Shown piece by piece: positions 13,822 through 14,195 of a stretch of 14,195 bases of DNA. The notes beneath the pieces were generated by a model. It did not search any database. It worked only from the letters and a program-made list of their open reading frames with translations, and was not told the DNA's origin. Position numbers and translations under genes: made by a program. The stretch's first letter is position 1, and every line of letters begins with the position of its first letter. The stretch covers positions 1-14,195 of the forward strand of contig WJIO01000363.1 of NCBI GenBank assembly GCA_014730235.1, in the 5' to 3' direction. This DNA comes from Candidatus Poribacteria bacterium. Its GTDB lineage: Bacteria; Poribacteria; DTPJ01; WJIO01.

Positions 13822-13855
13822 TTGACAATAGGGAATATTATGTAATAACATAATA
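13822..13855 (+). promoter_or_regulatory. Promoter of rpmH
   Basis: A consensus TTGACA lies at 13822-13827. The -10 box is less clear: TAACAT at 13846-13851 gives an 18-base spacer, and CATAAT at 13849-13854 a 21-base one. The -10 area is an inverted repeat, TATTATG-N6-CATAATA (13836-13855). The rpmH start codon is about 60 bases downstream. Confidence 0.55.
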
Positions 13856-13912
13856 AAGTCTCTTATACAGGAAAAAATAATATCAAAAGAATATTGAAGG
13901 GAAGTGAAAACA

Positions 13913-14047
13913 TTGAAAAGAACATACCAACCTCACCGCAGAAAAAGAAAGAATAAGCATGGATTTCGTAAAAGAATGAGAACCCGTTCAGGAAGAAAGG
14001 TTATAAATCGAAGAAGGTCCAGGGGTCGTAAAAGACTTTCCGCCTAA
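13913..14047 (+). CDS. rpmH: 50S ribosomal protein L34
   Basis: The 44-residue product starts at TTG and reads [20 protein letters not shown], then [20 protein letters not shown] and RLSA. This is a full-length, very basic L34, a structural protein of the large ribosomal subunit. The conserved MKRTYQP start and the GFRxRMxTxxGRxVxxxRRxxGRxxLSA pattern are intact. AAGGGAAG about eight bases upstream serves as ribosome binding site, and TTG starts are common for this gene. The usual neighbours dnaA (upstream, divergent or collinear) and rnpA (downstream) are not seen here; the downstream gene encodes an exported protein. Confidence 0.95.
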   Translation: MKRTYQPHRRKRKNKHGFRKRMRTRSGRKVINRRRSRGRKRLSA

Positions 14048-14108
14048 AAACTCAATAACTAAACTTACAGACTAAAAGGCTCTAATTTTCTCCAGGAGGT
14101 GCTATTAT

Positions 14109-14195
14109 TTGAAGAATCGGCTGATAGCTTCTTCTATTTTAATTCTATTGGTTTCATTATCATCTTTAAATAGTTCCCAGGCCTTTGAGTTAGGG
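14109..14195 (+). CDS. N-terminus of an exported protein (cut by window edge)
   Basis: A TTG at 14109, preceded by a strong AGGAGGTG (14094-14101) seven bases upstream, opens a frame that runs to the window edge. The 29 visible residues begin MKNRLIASSILILLVSLSSL and continue NSSQAFELG. This is a classic signal peptide: basic start, hydrophobic core, and a probable cleavage site after SQA. It is not RNase P protein, which normally follows rpmH and is a basic cytoplasmic protein. No terminator is visible between it and rpmH, so the two may be cotranscribed. The mature protein lies outside the window and cannot be identified. Confidence 0.75.
   Translation, partial: MKNRLIASSILILLVSLSSLNSSQAFELG

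Larger units (their letters stand above)
13285..13912. other. Divergent control region between the operon and rpmH
   Basis: No gene is supported here. From left to right it holds the sigma-54 promoter, a long copy of the dispersed repeat (13460-13616), a 23-bp-arm palindrome containing an 18-bp operator-like core (13686-13733), a second copy of that core (13779-13796) and the rpmH promoter. An open stretch from 13362 upstream of the mrp ATG encodes a hydrophobic segment, but it lacks a ribosome binding site and is discounted. Confidence 0.7.

Overview
The window looks like a chromosomal segment of a strictly anaerobic, low-to-moderate GC, Gram-positive-type bacterium (Clostridia or Halanaerobiales-like). 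This is inferred from strong AGGAGG ribosome binding sites, frequent TTG starts, an oxygen-sensitive pyruvate:ferredoxin oxidoreductase and many iron-sulfur proteins. I cannot name the species.

Layout, left to right. (1) On the minus strand, a pyruvate:ferredoxin oxidoreductase gene (971-4555) is translationally coupled to a dihydroorotate-dehydrogenase-like flavoprotein that runs off the left edge (1-971). (2) A 0.7-kb spacer holds two hairpin repeats. (3) Two small plus-strand tandem paralogues, probably ribbon-helix-helix DNA-binding proteins (5315-5572 and 5691-5915), end at a strong bidirectional terminator (5922-5959). (4) A compact 12-gene minus-strand operon runs from 13284 down to 5983. 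In transcription order it encodes: an Mrp/NBP35 ATPase; a Gly/Arg-rich DUF5320-type head protein; a DUF5320-type coiled-coil tail protein; a NifX-like protein with a Met/Gly-rich and coiled-coil tail; a DUF5320-type head fused to a zinc ribbon; a cation diffusion facilitator fused to a NifX-like domain; a metallo-beta-lactamase-fold hydrolase; an FmdB-type zinc ribbon; two more NifX-like proteins; and two MinD-type ATPases with inserted double 4Fe-4S ferredoxin domains. (5) A 0.6-kb divergent control region holds a sigma-54 promoter for the operon (13336-13351), two identical 18-bp palindromes and another copy of the dispersed repeat. (6) On the plus strand, rpmH (ribosomal protein L34) is followed by the start of an exported protein rather than by rnpA.

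The main biological point is the operon. Paired MinD-ferredoxin ATPases, NifX-like small proteins and an Mrp ATPase under sigma-54 control are the hallmarks of the 'orange protein' (ORP) complex known from Desulfovibrio. Here the set is enlarged with a metal transporter-NifX fusion, a hydrolase, zinc ribbons and an apparently shuffled set of DUF5320 modules. A working model (inference) is that Mrp and the MinD-type ATPases load or move an iron-sulfur or heterometal cluster among the four NifX-like domains, that the CDF fusion links this to metal efflux, and that an unlinked enhancer-binding protein switches the operon on by binding the twin palindromes.
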